Source: Pseudoalteromonas rubra (GTDB lineage: Bacteria > Pseudomonadota > Gammaproteobacteria > Enterobacterales > Alteromonadaceae). From it: DNA of 64,000 bases. Below, piece by piece: positions 53,042-64,000 of this stretch. The DNA lies in the NCBI RefSeq assembly GCF_001482385.1, contig NZ_CP013611.1, positions 2,542,001 to 2,606,000 on the forward strand, read 5' to 3'. A program made the translations under genes and the position numbers. The notes under the pieces are model-generated. The model was not told where the DNA came from. It saw only the letters and a list, made by a program, of their open reading frames with translations, and searched no databases. The stretch's first letter is position 1, and each line of letters starts with the position of its first letter.

Positions 53042-53659
53042 ATGTGGATCACGCTGCTCACCGCAGTTGCCGAAAGCGCATTGGATCAGCTGCTGGATAA
53101 AGAACCTGCTGTGGCAATACGGCTGGCCCCCACACAGCACAAAACGCTGGCGATCACCTTAACGGATCTCGGCCTGTGCTGTGCCCTGCACTATGTGGGT
53201 GAACAGCAAGGTAAACCGCACTGTTTTGTCTATGGTCACTACCAGGACAAGGCCGACTGCCACATTACAACCACCTTATCGACTTTGGGTGAAATTTCGG
53301 ACCCCAGCCAGCTGACGCGCCTCATCCGTGAGGAAAAGCTGGATCTCGAAGGCGACTTACAATTGGCACAAAGTTACAGTAAAGCGTTTTCCGGCCTCAG
53401 GATCGACTGGGCAGAGCACCTTTCGCGTCACCTTGGCGATGCCCCGGCGCAACTGTTGGTCCAACGCTGCAAGACAGCCACACAACGCGGCGGTAGTCAC
53501 CTCAAAACCCTACAACGGACCTTTACACAGTTGTGTCAGGACGAACTGAAAGTCGCCGTTCACCCACTGGAAGTCCGCCAATTTAAATCCCATACGCGAC
53601 AGCTAGCTCAACACCTGGCGGCACTGGAACAACGTATCAACGCGTTAAGCGAATTATAA
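53042..53659 (+). CDS. ubiJ: Ubiquinone biosynthesis accessory factor UbiJ
   Basis: Protein of 205 residues with an N-terminal SCP2-type lipid-binding domain (about 1-115, [14 protein letters not shown]) and a C-terminal helical coiled-coil region ending [13 protein letters not shown]. UbiJ binds isoprenoid intermediates and scaffolds the cytosolic Ubi complex. It lies 23 bases after ubiE and 10 before ubiB, the order known from E. coli. Confidence 0.9.
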   Translation: MWITLLTAVAESALDQLLDKEPAVAIRLAPTQHKTLAITLTDLGLCCALHYVGEQQGKPHCFVYGHYQDKADCHITTTLSTLGEISDPSQLTRLIREEKLDLEGDLQLAQSYSKAFSGLRIDWAEHLSRHLGDAPAQLLVQRCKTATQRGGSHLKTLQRTFTQLCQDELKVAVHPLEVRQFKSHTRQLAQHLAALEQRINALSEL

Positions 53660-53669
53660 GGAGCTGGGT

Positions 53670-55280
53670 TTGTCCATCGCTCGTCTGTATCAAATCGGTA
53701 AAACTTTTCTTAATTATGGCCTGGACGACCTGCTTCCGAGGCACAAGCAACCCTGGTATGCCCGGGCGATTAGACGTAGTTTATTCTGGCTACCCAATCG
53801 ACACAGCGACAAACCCGTCGGTGCGCGTCTCAGGCTGGCACTACAAACTTTGGGGCCGGTATGGGTTAAGTTTGGCCAGATGCTGTCCACACGCCGTGAC
53901 TTGCTGCCACCGGACATTGCTGAAGAACTCGCCCTGCTGCAGGACAAAGTTGCCCCCTTTCCTGGCGATCAGGCACAGGCACTGATCGAAAGTGCCCTGG
54001 GCCTCGACAGTATCCACGATGGTTTTGTCGAATTTGAACAAACCCCACTGGCCTCGGCTTCCATCGCGCAGGTGCATTGCGCCAAACTGGTGATTGAGGA
54101 AGAGTTAAGAGAAGTGGTGGTCAAAGTGATCCGCCCGAATATTGAAAAACAAATCCTCGCAGACCTGTCTTTGATGGAGCGTTTTGCTCACCTGCTGGCC
54201 AGCCTTATCAGTGCCGGTCGCCGTCTGCGTCCGGTCGAAGTAGTCAGGGAATACCGCAAAACTCTGCTCGATGAGCTCGACCTGATGCGTGAAGCCGCCA
54301 ATGCCATTCAGCTCAGACGTAACTTTGAAGGCTCGGCTTCGCTTTACATTCCAGAAGTGTACAGCGATTATTCAAGACGCAATGTACTGGTGATGGAACG
54401 CATTTACGGTATCCCCGTATCGGATACCGAAGCACTGCTGGCCCAGGGCACCAATATGAAGGTGCTGGCTGAGCGCGGTGTCGAAGTGTTTTTTACCCAG
54501 GTTTTCCGTGACAGCTTTTTCCATGCCGACATGCACCCGGGTAACATCTTTGTGTCACGCGAAGATCCGCATAACCCGAAATATATCGGCATTGATTGCG
54601 GCATTGTGGGCACCTTAAATCGTGAAGATAAACGCTATCTGGCCGAGAACTTCATTGCCTTCTTCAACCGCGATTATCGTCAGGTTGCACAGTTGCACGT
54701 CGACTCAGGATGGGTACCGCCCGACACCTGTGTGGAAGAATTCGAGTTTGCCATTCGCACGGTGTGCGAGCCGATCTTTAACAAGCCTCTGGCCGAAATT
54801 TCGTTCGGACATGTACTGGTTAATTTGTTCAACACCGCTCGGCGCTTTAATATGGAAGTGCAGCCCCAACTCGTACTGCTGCAGAAAACCCTCTTGTACG
54901 TTGAGGGTCTGGGCCGCCAGCTCTATCCACAACTGGATTTATGGAAAACAGCTAAACCCTTTTTAGAAAAGTGGGTGCAGGATCAGGTGGGCCCGCTGGC
55001 AGTGGCCAAAAAGCTCTACACCAATTTGCCTTTTTGGGCTGAAAAAATGCCTGAGTTGCCCGATCTTATCTATCAGAACCTAAAGCGTAGCCAGCGCCAA
55101 AGTGCACCCATTGTGCAACAAAGACACACAGACACCCGTGCATTGTTACTCGGCATTGCCGCGGCAGCGCTCACCATTGTGGCTGGTTTGTGCTTTATTG
55201 ACGAGCGTCAGCTCGCAAGTGGTCTCTGTGCCACACTGGCAATTGCAATATTTATTAAAGCATGGCGTAAAACAGGGTGA
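53670..55280 (+). CDS. ubiB: Ubiquinone biosynthesis ATPase/kinase-like UbiB
   Basis: Protein of 536 residues. The start is TTG at 53670 with AAGGAG six bases before; it gives the expected N-terminus ([20 protein letters not shown]). This ABC1/ADCK family atypical kinase-like ATPase supports quinone synthesis, probably by handling membrane-bound intermediates. The family KxGQ motif is in [15 protein letters not shown], the alanine-rich loop in [10 protein letters not shown], then DADMHPGN-like [12 protein letters not shown] and GIDCGIVG. Two C-terminal membrane helices (about 490-530). Confidence 0.95.
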   Translation: MSIARLYQIGKTFLNYGLDDLLPRHKQPWYARAIRRSLFWLPNRHSDKPVGARLRLALQTLGPVWVKFGQMLSTRRDLLPPDIAEELALLQDKVAPFPGDQAQALIESALGLDSIHDGFVEFEQTPLASASIAQVHCAKLVIEEELREVVVKVIRPNIEKQILADLSLMERFAHLLASLISAGRRLRPVEVVREYRKTLLDELDLMREAANAIQLRRNFEGSASLYIPEVYSDYSRRNVLVMERIYGIPVSDTEALLAQGTNMKVLAERGVEVFFTQVFRDSFFHADMHPGNIFVSREDPHNPKYIGIDCGIVGTLNREDKRYLAENFIAFFNRDYRQVAQLHVDSGWVPPDTCVEEFEFAIRTVCEPIFNKPLAEISFGHVLVNLFNTARRFNMEVQPQLVLLQKTLLYVEGLGRQLYPQLDLWKTAKPFLEKWVQDQVGPLAVAKKLYTNLPFWAEKMPELPDLIYQNLKRSQRQSAPIVQQRHTDTRALLLGIAAAALTIVAGLCFIDERQLASGLCATLAIAIFIKAWRKTG

Positions 55281-55298
55281 TATTTTACACACTCGGCG

Positions 55299-55304
55299 TA
55301 TAAT
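55299..55304 (+). promoter_or_regulatory. Possible -10 element for tatABC
   Basis: A consensus TATAAT lies 37 bases before tatA, in the only gap of any size in the ubi-tat block. No good -35 is found at the right distance (55276-55281 reads GGTGAT), so a separate tat promoter is uncertain. Confidence 0.3.
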
Positions 55305-55340
55305 CTTTCTTAATTCAATAACACATTAAATGGAGTAGAC

Positions 55341-55592
55341 ATGGGTTTTGGTGGTATCAGTATTTGGCAGTTGCTTATCATTCTGGCCATTATCGTGCTT
55401 TTATTTGGGACGAAAAAACTACGTGGCATTGGTAGTGACTTAGGCAATGCGGTAAAAGGCTTTAAAAATGCAGTGTCTGAAGACGAAGAAGAAAAAAAGT
55501 CCGAAAAAGCGGATAGCAAAGAACAGCTGACCGATCAGGCTGCACAGGCTAAAACGACCAGCGAAAAAGAAAAAGAAAAAGACAAGGTGTGA
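55341..55592 (+). CDS. tatA: Sec-independent translocase subunit TatA
   Basis: Protein of 83 residues: one N-terminal membrane helix ([18 protein letters not shown]), the [10 protein letters not shown] hinge, an amphipathic helix and a charged, disordered tail rich in Lys and Glu. TatA oligomers form the pore through which folded twin-arginine substrates pass. It is first of tatA-tatB-tatC, with tatB six bases after the stop. Confidence 0.95.
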   Translation: MGFGGISIWQLLIILAIIVLLFGTKKLRGIGSDLGNAVKGFKNAVSEDEEEKKSEKADSKEQLTDQAAQAKTTSEKEKEKDKV

Positions 55593-55598
55593 TCTGAC

Positions 55599-55931
55599 AT
55601 GGGGATGTGGGAACTCGTCGTGGTGCTGATTGTTGGCCTGGTTGTACTCGGGCCAGAACGCCTGCCTGTTGCGATCAGAACGGTCAGCCGCTGGATCAAC
55701 ACGGTCAAATCTGTTGCCAATTCCGTCAAGGCGGAAGTAAGCGAAGAGCTGAGAGTACACGAGTTGCATAGCAACCTGAAAAAAGCCGAAGAGCAGGGCC
55801 TGGACAATATTTCCCCAGGCCTCAAACAATCGGTTGAGGAGTTGCAGCGAGCGGCAGAATCAGTGCGCCACAGCTACAGCAAGTCTCCAGATCCGTCGAA
55901 AAACGACAAAGATCCGTCCTCTCAAAACTAA
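55599..55931 (+). CDS. tatB: Sec-independent translocase subunit TatB
   Basis: Protein of 110 residues with an N-terminal membrane helix (ELVVVLIVGLVVLGPERLP, where the GPERLP hinge marks TatB) and a long amphipathic helix through KAEVSEELRVHELHSNLKKA. With TatC it forms the receptor for twin-arginine signal peptides. Confidence 0.95.
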   Translation: MGMWELVVVLIVGLVVLGPERLPVAIRTVSRWINTVKSVANSVKAEVSEELRVHELHSNLKKAEEQGLDNISPGLKQSVEELQRAAESVRHSYSKSPDPSKNDKDPSSQN

Positions 55932-55949
55932 CCGTTTACGAGTTTTTGC

Positions 55950-56696
55950 ATGTCAGATATGACAAACAGTGGCTTTATTGGCCACCTTATTGAGCTTAGA
56001 AACCGTCTAATTAAGGCTTTACTGAGCATCCTGATCATCTTTATTTCTTTGGTTTATTTTGCCAACGATATATATGCGTTTGTGGCAGCCCCACTGGTTG
56101 AGAGCCTACCCGCAAACAGCACTATGATAGCCACAGATGTCACGGCCCCTTTCTTTGCGCCCTTTAAACTAACCCTGTTTGTGTCGCTGTTTTTGGCAGT
56201 ACCTATGATACTGCATCAAATCTGGGGGTTTCTGGCACCAGGCCTGTACCAGCATGAAAAACGTATGCTGATGCCCATTCTGCTGTCCAGTATCCTGCTG
56301 TTTTACGCCGGTATTGCATTTTGTTATTTTGTCGTGATGCCCATTATTCTCGGCTTCTTTACCGCCGTGGGTCCCGACATGATGACACTCTCTCCGGATA
56401 TCAGCAGCTATCTTGGCTTCATTTTAAAGCTGTTCTTTGCGTTCGGCGTCGCATTTGAAATACCCGTGGCCATTATGCTGTTGTGCTGGAGTGGCGTCAC
56501 AACCACGCAAAGCCTGGCACAAAAACGACCCTATATCATAGTCGGTGTATTTGTCGTCGCAATGTTTTTAACGCCTCCAGATGTGTTATCGCAAACGCTA
56601 CTCGCCGTACCTATGGCGCTCCTGTTTGAATTAGGATTGCTGTTAGCCAGACTGTACAGCAAGAAGCCCATCGCTGAGGAAGAAAGCCATGAATAA
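55950..56696 (+). CDS. tatC: Sec-independent translocase subunit TatC
   Basis: Protein of 248 residues with six membrane helices. The cytoplasmic N-terminus has HLIELRNRL (the conserved signal-peptide-binding face), and the loop has a later F-x-x-P-G-L pattern in FLAPGLYQHEKR. Helix 5 keeps the KLFFAFGVAFEIPV glutamate. Its stop overlaps the next gene by eight bases. Confidence 0.96.
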   Translation: MSDMTNSGFIGHLIELRNRLIKALLSILIIFISLVYFANDIYAFVAAPLVESLPANSTMIATDVTAPFFAPFKLTLFVSLFLAVPMILHQIWGFLAPGLYQHEKRMLMPILLSSILLFYAGIAFCYFVVMPIILGFFTAVGPDMMTLSPDISSYLGFILKLFFAFGVAFEIPVAIMLLCWSGVTTTQSLAQKRPYIIVGVFVVAMFLTPPDVLSQTLLAVPMALLFELGLLLARLYSKKPIAEEESHE

Positions 56697-57156
56697 CATC
56701 ACCTTGTTGCTGAGTGGTGCAGTGGTATTTACCAGTGTACTTGGCATACAGCCAGCTCAGGCTAAAGGCAAACTGCCGCATAAATTACAAAAGTGTAGCC
56801 AGCTGCAATCCGACGACAAGCGCTTAGCTTGTTACGATCGACTGGCCGCAGACTTTGCCAGTAAGTCACATCCGGTTCGTTCTCAGCCACCCGCAGCGGA
56901 TACCAAGTCGTTTGGCCTGGAACACAAACAGGACAGCGAGCAGGTCATCAGCGCAACCGTATTAGAACTGAGCAAATCCGCCAATGGATTACGCCGGTTT
57001 ACGCTCGATAACCAGCAACGCTGGCAACAGATTGGCACACAAGCCTTCTTCGCGAAAGAAGGGGACACAGTGACCATTCGTCGTGGCTCTTTCAATTCTT
57101 TCATCATGCAAAAAGAAGGCTCTAACCGCTCGGTAAAAGTGAGAAGGGTAAATTAA
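56689..57156 (+). CDS. Exported protein of unknown function between tatC and tatD
   Basis: Protein of 155 residues with a signal peptide (about 1-25, PAQAKG). The mature N-terminus has LQKCSQLQSDDKRLACYDRL, a two-cysteine motif seen in many small exported proteins (also in type VI secretion-linked VasI proteins), then a linker and a small strand-rich domain ending IRRGSFNSFIMQKEGSNRSV. I do not recognise a function. It overlaps tatC by eight bases and abuts tatD, so it is part of the tat operon here. Confidence 0.78.
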   Translation: MNNITLLLSGAVVFTSVLGIQPAQAKGKLPHKLQKCSQLQSDDKRLACYDRLAADFASKSHPVRSQPPAADTKSFGLEHKQDSEQVISATVLELSKSANGLRRFTLDNQQRWQQIGTQAFFAKEGDTVTIRRGSFNSFIMQKEGSNRSVKVRRVN

Positions 57157-57941
57157 ATGGCGACCTTTATTGACGCTGGCGTCAACCTGACCAGTACGCA
57201 ATTTGATACCGATCGCGCAGCCATCCTGACCCGTGCGGCCGACCAGGGCGTGGCATCTATGTTGTTGATTGGATGTGACCTACTCACCAGTGAACAAAGT
57301 CTCGCGCTGGCACAAGAATACAATCTGTATGCAACTGCTGGTGTGCACCCTCATGACGCCAAAGATGTGCCGGACGATTTCATCGCCCAATTGCGCCACC
57401 TGGCTGCACAAGATCACGTGGTTGCGATTGGCGAGTGCGGACTCGACTTCAATCGTGACTACTCACCGCGCCCGGTGCAGCAGCTGATCTGCGGTGTGCA
57501 ACTAGAGCTGGCTCAGACACTCGACATCCCGGTGTATCTGCATGAACGCGAGGCATTTGATACGCTCAGTGGCATGCTGGACGAATTTTCCCTGCGCGGT
57601 GTACTACATTGCTTTACTGGTGATAAGCACGCTTTACGCCATTACCTGGATTATGGCCTGATGATAGGCCTGACTGGCTGGCTGTGCGATGAGCGCCGGG
57701 GTGAAACCTTACGGGAGCTAGTGCGTTATATTCCGGATGATCGGATCCTGCTGGAAACAGATGCGCCCTTCTTACTTCCCAGAACACTCAAACCAAAACC
57801 TAAATCCCGTCGTAATGAGCCGGCTTACCTGCCAGAGATTGCACATCATGTAGCTACGCTCAAAGACATCCCCCTGGCACAACTGGCCCGGCAAACCACG
57901 GAAAATTTCAACACCTTGTTCCAGATATCAGGGAACAATGC

Positions 57942-57945
<4 letters not shown>
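57157..57945 (+). CDS. tatD: TatD metal-dependent hydrolase
   Basis: Protein of 262 residues closely matching true TatD rather than its paralogues: DAGVNLTSTQFDTDR at the N-terminus, TAGVHPHDAKD, AIGECGLDFNRDYS, LHCFTG, GLTGWLCDERRG, LETDAPFLLPR and SRRNEPAYLP. TatD is a Mg-dependent 3'-5' DNase of the TIM-barrel amidohydrolase class that acts in DNA damage repair and is not needed for Tat export. It starts one base after the previous stop. Confidence 0.94.
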
Positions 57946-60798
<2,853 letters not shown>

Positions 60799-60814
60799 AT
60801 AATAGGTAATTATT

Positions 60815-60844
60815 AAAAAAGGAGCAATAAATTGCTCCTTTTTT
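60815..60844 (+). terminator. Terminator of hemB
   Basis: AAAAAAGGAGCAA (60815-60827) and TTGCTCCTTTTTT (60832-60844) around TAAA, a perfect 13-bp inverted repeat. Confidence 0.92.
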
Positions 60845-60938
60845 GCATTTTTACGATTAACATTGTGTCATTTTTGTGTAACATACCCCCCGTAAGCTTA
60901 TGTACCCATTTGGGTTTAAACTACACACGGGAAAAACC

Positions 60939-63695
60939 ATGATAAAAACAAAATTCACTCCACTGGCACTCCTTGTGGCCGCAGCAACTGCCCCTGTGCA
61001 GGCTCAGGTCATCATGTCAGAGTACATTGAAGGTAGCTCGAACAATAAAGCAGTAGAGCTTTTCAATACTTCAGAAAACGCAATATCACTGGATGGATAT
61101 ACGCTCAGCTATTATTCAAATGGCAACACAGATCCATCAAATACCATTGAGCTCAGCGGTGAAATCGCTGCAGGTGGTACTTATGTCATTGCAAACAGTA
61201 GCGCCGTTGATGCAGTACTAAGTGCTGCACAGCTAACAACAGGTGGCAGCTGGTACAATGGCGACGACGCTATTGTATTACGTAACGGTGATACAGTGTT
61301 GGACAGCTTTGGCCAGGTCGGTGTTGATCCAGGCAGCAACTGGGAAGGCAATGGAGTTGTCACTAAAGACAAAACACTGCGCCGCAACATCGACATTACA
61401 ACCGGTCGTACAACATTTGACGCGACCTTTGATCCGAGCGCTGAATGGACCCAATTCGATAAAGATGATTTTTCAGGCCTGGGAAGTCACGGCACTGACA
61501 CAGGCGGTGGCGATGACGGCGGTGATGGCGATGACGGTGGTGATGACACACCAGCACCATTAGTGTGTGGAGATGCCGCCACCGCGATTAATGCTATTCA
61601 GGGTAATGCAGACGAAAGCCCGCTAAAAGATCAGGTTGTGACCATTGAAGCCGTTGTAACTGCTGACCTTCAGGAAGACAACCAACTTAAAGGTTTCTTT
61701 GTTCAGTCACTGGCCAATGACATGGACGACGACAGCATGACCTCAGAAGGTCTGTTTGTATACTACAAAGACGTCGACGTTAACGTTGGTGATCAGGTAC
61801 GTATTCAGGGCACCGTTCAAGAATTTTACAATGCCACTCAGCTGGGTAATGTCACTCAACTGGCAATCTGTGGCAGCGCAGAAGTTCAGGCGCAGATGCT
61901 GACACTACCTGTCTCTGAAGTCAGCGACCTGGAAGCCGTAGAGGGCATGCTCGTTCGCCTGTCTAACAACATGGTCGTCACTGACACATATAACTTAGGC
62001 CGTTACGGCGAAGTCGGCCTAGCAACTGAGCGCCTGTATCAAGGCACACAGGTCGCGCTACCCGGTGAAGCTGCTAATACATACGAAGCAGAGAACGCGA
62101 AAAAATACCTGCAAATGGATGATGGTTCAACCGTCCAATACCCGGCAACAGTGCCATACCCAAGTACGACACTTGATGCCTACAATACCGTTCGGTTAGG
62201 TGACACGGTAAGCAACCTGGAAGGTGTGATTACCTATAGCTTTAGTAAGTATCGACTGCACCCAACTCAGGCCCCGGCATTCATCAACAGTAATGAACGT
62301 ACAGAACAGCCTGAGTTAAAAGGCGAAGGTGACCTGCGTATTGCCAGCTTTAACGTACTGAACTACTTCAATGGTGATGGTCAGGGTGCAGGTTTCCCAA
62401 CAGAGCGCGGCGCAAAAACAGCTGAAGAGTTCGCGCGCCAGGAAGACAAACTGGTATCTGCAATTACAGCTCTGGATGCAGACGTAATCGGCCTGATGGA
62501 AATTGAGAATGACGGCTATGGTGAGCACAGTGCTATTGCATCACTCGTCGCAGCTGTAAACGCCGAGTCGGCTAATACCTATGCATACGTGGACTTCAAA
62601 GCACCAAAAGTGGGTGGCGATGTTATCGTAACAGGTATCATGTATCGCACTGATACAGTTGAAGAAGCGGGTGAGGCAGCCTTTACTACTGAAGCGCCAT
62701 TTGATTACTATAACCGCCCTCCAATTGCGCAAAGCTTCCGCAAGCTAGACAATCACGAAGAGTTCACTGTTGCCGTCACTCACCTTAAATCAAAAGGCTG
62801 CCGCAGCTCTAAAGACGACAATGCAGATCTGGGCGATGGCCAAGCCTGTTGGAATGCCGTTCGTACTCAAGGTGCCAATGCGTTCGCCGACTGGCTAGCA
62901 ACCAACCCAACCGGTAACGACGATGCAGACGTTATTCTGGTCGGTGATATGAATGCCTATGCAATGGAAGATCCAATGCGCGCGCTTGAAGCCAAAGGCC
63001 TGAGCAATGTTATGACGCACCTGGATGGCAATACAGTTAGCTACTCTTATAACTTCTCAGGTCGTATGGGTAGCCTGGATCACGCAGTGGCTTCTGCGTC
63101 ACTGTTGGCTAAAGTCACCGATGCCACAGACTGGCACATCAACGCCGATGAACCACGATTACTGGACTACAATCTCTATCAGGATTACGACAGGAAGTAC
63201 GCCAAACCAGAAGGACTGTATGCCGACCACGCCTACCGTGCCTCTGACCACGATCCTGTGATTGTGGAGATTAAAACAGAAGCGGCGGAGCCGCCAGTTG
63301 ATCCACGTCCTGTGATTGAAGCAGGTCAAAGCTTTGATGTCGCAGAAAACACCCCGATCAACACTGCGATTGGCATGCTTAAATTCTCCGATGCCGATGC
63401 AGACGAGACGCCGGTTGAACGTTTTATTGTGACTGGTACAAGCGCCATTTCAGTCAATGAGGTTGGCCAAATTGTGGTTGCCGGCGAGCTGGATTATGAA
63501 TTCGATAACCGCATCGAGTTCATGGTACAGGCACAAGACAGTGCAGGTAACCTGTCAGAGCAAGTACAGGTTGTCGTTAACGTTATCGATGTCAAACAAG
63601 GTGATGACAATGACGATGATGATGACTCAGGCAGCCTGGGCTGGCTAGCCCTGTTTGCTGCACCAATGGCCTTGCTACGTCGCCGTACCAAGTAA
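60939..63695 (+). CDS. ExeM/NucH-like extracellular endonuclease with GlyGly-CTERM-like tail
   Basis: Protein of 918 residues from the ATG at 60939 (GGGAAAA upstream). Signal peptide (about 1-22), a lamin-tail domain (about 23-180, SEYIEGSSNNKAVELFN), an Asp/Gly linker (about 185-205), an OB-fold-like part (about 210-450) and an endonuclease/exonuclease/phosphatase domain (about 465-770: RIASFNVLNYF, VIGLMEIENDGYG, VILVGDMNAY, ASDHDPVIVEI). Then a cadherin-like module, an Asp-rich linker and the tail SGSLGWLALFAAPMALLRRR, of the kind processed by rhombosortase. It should degrade extracellular DNA. Confidence 0.88.
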   Translation: MIKTKFTPLALLVAAATAPVQAQVIMSEYIEGSSNNKAVELFNTSENAISLDGYTLSYYSNGNTDPSNTIELSGEIAAGGTYVIANSSAVDAVLSAAQLTTGGSWYNGDDAIVLRNGDTVLDSFGQVGVDPGSNWEGNGVVTKDKTLRRNIDITTGRTTFDATFDPSAEWTQFDKDDFSGLGSHGTDTGGGDDGGDGDDGGDDTPAPLVCGDAATAINAIQGNADESPLKDQVVTIEAVVTADLQEDNQLKGFFVQSLANDMDDDSMTSEGLFVYYKDVDVNVGDQVRIQGTVQEFYNATQLGNVTQLAICGSAEVQAQMLTLPVSEVSDLEAVEGMLVRLSNNMVVTDTYNLGRYGEVGLATERLYQGTQVALPGEAANTYEAENAKKYLQMDDGSTVQYPATVPYPSTTLDAYNTVRLGDTVSNLEGVITYSFSKYRLHPTQAPAFINSNERTEQPELKGEGDLRIASFNVLNYFNGDGQGAGFPTERGAKTAEEFARQEDKLVSAITALDADVIGLMEIENDGYGEHSAIASLVAAVNAESANTYAYVDFKAPKVGGDVIVTGIMYRTDTVEEAGEAAFTTEAPFDYYNRPPIAQSFRKLDNHEEFTVAVTHLKSKGCRSSKDDNADLGDGQACWNAVRTQGANAFADWLATNPTGNDDADVILVGDMNAYAMEDPMRALEAKGLSNVMTHLDGNTVSYSYNFSGRMGSLDHAVASASLLAKVTDATDWHINADEPRLLDYNLYQDYDRKYAKPEGLYADHAYRASDHDPVIVEIKTEAAEPPVDPRPVIEAGQSFDVAENTPINTAIGMLKFSDADADETPVERFIVTGTSAISVNEVGQIVVAGELDYEFDNRIEFMVQAQDSAGNLSEQVQVVVNVIDVKQGDDNDDDDDSGSLGWLALFAAPMALLRRRTK

Positions 63696-63758
63696 GGTGC
63701 TGAGGTGATGGCCTGAGCATGCAACCTTGCTTAGGCCACACAGGCTAAAAAGAAGATA

Positions 63759-63785
63759 AAAAAATGCGCCTTACGGCGCATTTTT
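63759..63785. terminator. Terminator of the nuclease gene
   Basis: AAAAAATGCGCC, loop TTAC (63771-63774) and GGCGCATTTTT. A and T tracts on both sides make it bidirectional; the gene at the right edge is on the other strand. Confidence 0.92.
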
Positions 63786-63832
63786 GTTTGCTCTCAGTTT
63801 TTAATCAATTCACTTGGTGAATCAATAGGCAA

Positions 63833-64000
63833 TCAAGTGCTTACTTGATTGCCTTTACCCACTATGGGCACAGACAATACCTGAGCTGCTTTTTGCAATT
63901 CTGCATCATCTATGAACCAATAAGGAAAAGATACTCTTCGGTTGTTATGAAGGACAACCTTTAAGCATTGCAATGGACCCAGCTTTTGTAGCTCCAGTGA
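63833..64000 (-). CDS. C-terminal end of an unrecognised protein (gene runs off the window)
   Basis: On the minus strand a frame is open from base 64000 to a TGA at 63835-63833, giving 55 residues that end FIDDAELQKAAQVLSVPIVG and then KGNQVST. It has no start in the window. Reading-frame length, ordinary codon use and the terminator between it and the nuclease gene support a real gene. The stop codon lies inside a long inverted repeat (GGCAATCAAGT/ACTTGATTGCC, 63829-63853). I do not recognise the protein. Confidence 0.6.
   Translation of the reverse strand, partial: SLELQKLGPLQCLKVVLHNNRRVSFPYWFIDDAELQKAAQVLSVPIVGKGNQVST

Overview
The window reads as a chromosomal segment of a marine gammaproteobacterium of the Alteromonadales, most like Pseudoalteromonas. 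The grounds are gene order and protein style: the rsd/hemE pair, the slyX-yheV-yheS-yheT-yheU block, nudE/yrfG, a tRNA-Thr/Tyr/Gly/Thr-tuf operon, coaX-birA-murB, and ubiE-ubiJ-ubiB-tatABC-tatD-hemB. There are also many secreted peptidases and a nuclease with a GlyGly-CTERM-like tail. I could not run a search, so the genus is an inference. Almost all of the window is core genome. I see no insertion sequence, prophage, integrase or CRISPR array.

Layout. 1-10 kb: end of speE, hemE (minus), a candidate small RNA, rsd, an FKBP lipoprotein, a WD40 lipoprotein with slyX, yheV, the ABC-F protein yheS, a TIGR02444 protein, a tiny DUF3149 membrane protein behind FNR-like sites, yheT, yheU and a secreted M19 dipeptidase. 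10.9-12.1 kb: three identical initiator tRNAs on a 198-bp period, followed by a tandem array of about 64-bp units that carry pieces of the tRNA 3' half. 12-23 kb: cysQ-nudE, yrfG, a dUTPase-like protein, a peroxiredoxin-like protein, cti with a small acidic partner, an SDR, a solute-binding protein, a VOC protein, and a DUF4105/lipoprotein operon. 23.4-24.6 kb: tandem units of about 350 bp downstream of tuf, each with a relic of the tuf 3' end and a terminator. 24.6-29.2 kb: tuf with four tRNAs, then coaX-birA-murB. 29-42.6 kb: M1 aminopeptidase, DUF2057, HIT protein, a CsgD/VpsT-like regulator beside a hybrid histidine kinase, a 1109-residue propeller-amidohydrolase, and a chemoreceptor with about nine HAMP-like units. 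42.6-49 kb: methionine salvage (yafV, ybdL, mtnB-C-D, mtnA, mtnK) with MetJ-type operators in both divergent promoter regions. 49-64 kb: DUF885 lipoprotein, a degenerate GGDEF protein, the ubi-tat-hemB block, an ExeM-like nuclease, and the end of an unrecognised gene at the right edge.

Working together: the mtn genes form a complete methylthioadenosine recycling branch, with the aminotransferase and omega-amidase for its last step. The ubi-tat-hemB cluster serves quinone synthesis, folded-protein export and tetrapyrrole synthesis. The regulator, kinase, two GGDEF proteins and chemoreceptor suggest sensing tied to surface life.

The most unusual signal is that two separate translation loci, the initiator-tRNA operon and the tuf operon, are each followed by tandem repeats in which every unit carries a copy of the gene's own 3' end. 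At tuf the relics alternate between two synonymous versions of the last seven codons. This looks like a shared process acting on gene ends. I know a parallel for the tRNA case (the rtT repeats of E. coli tyrT) but none for tuf.
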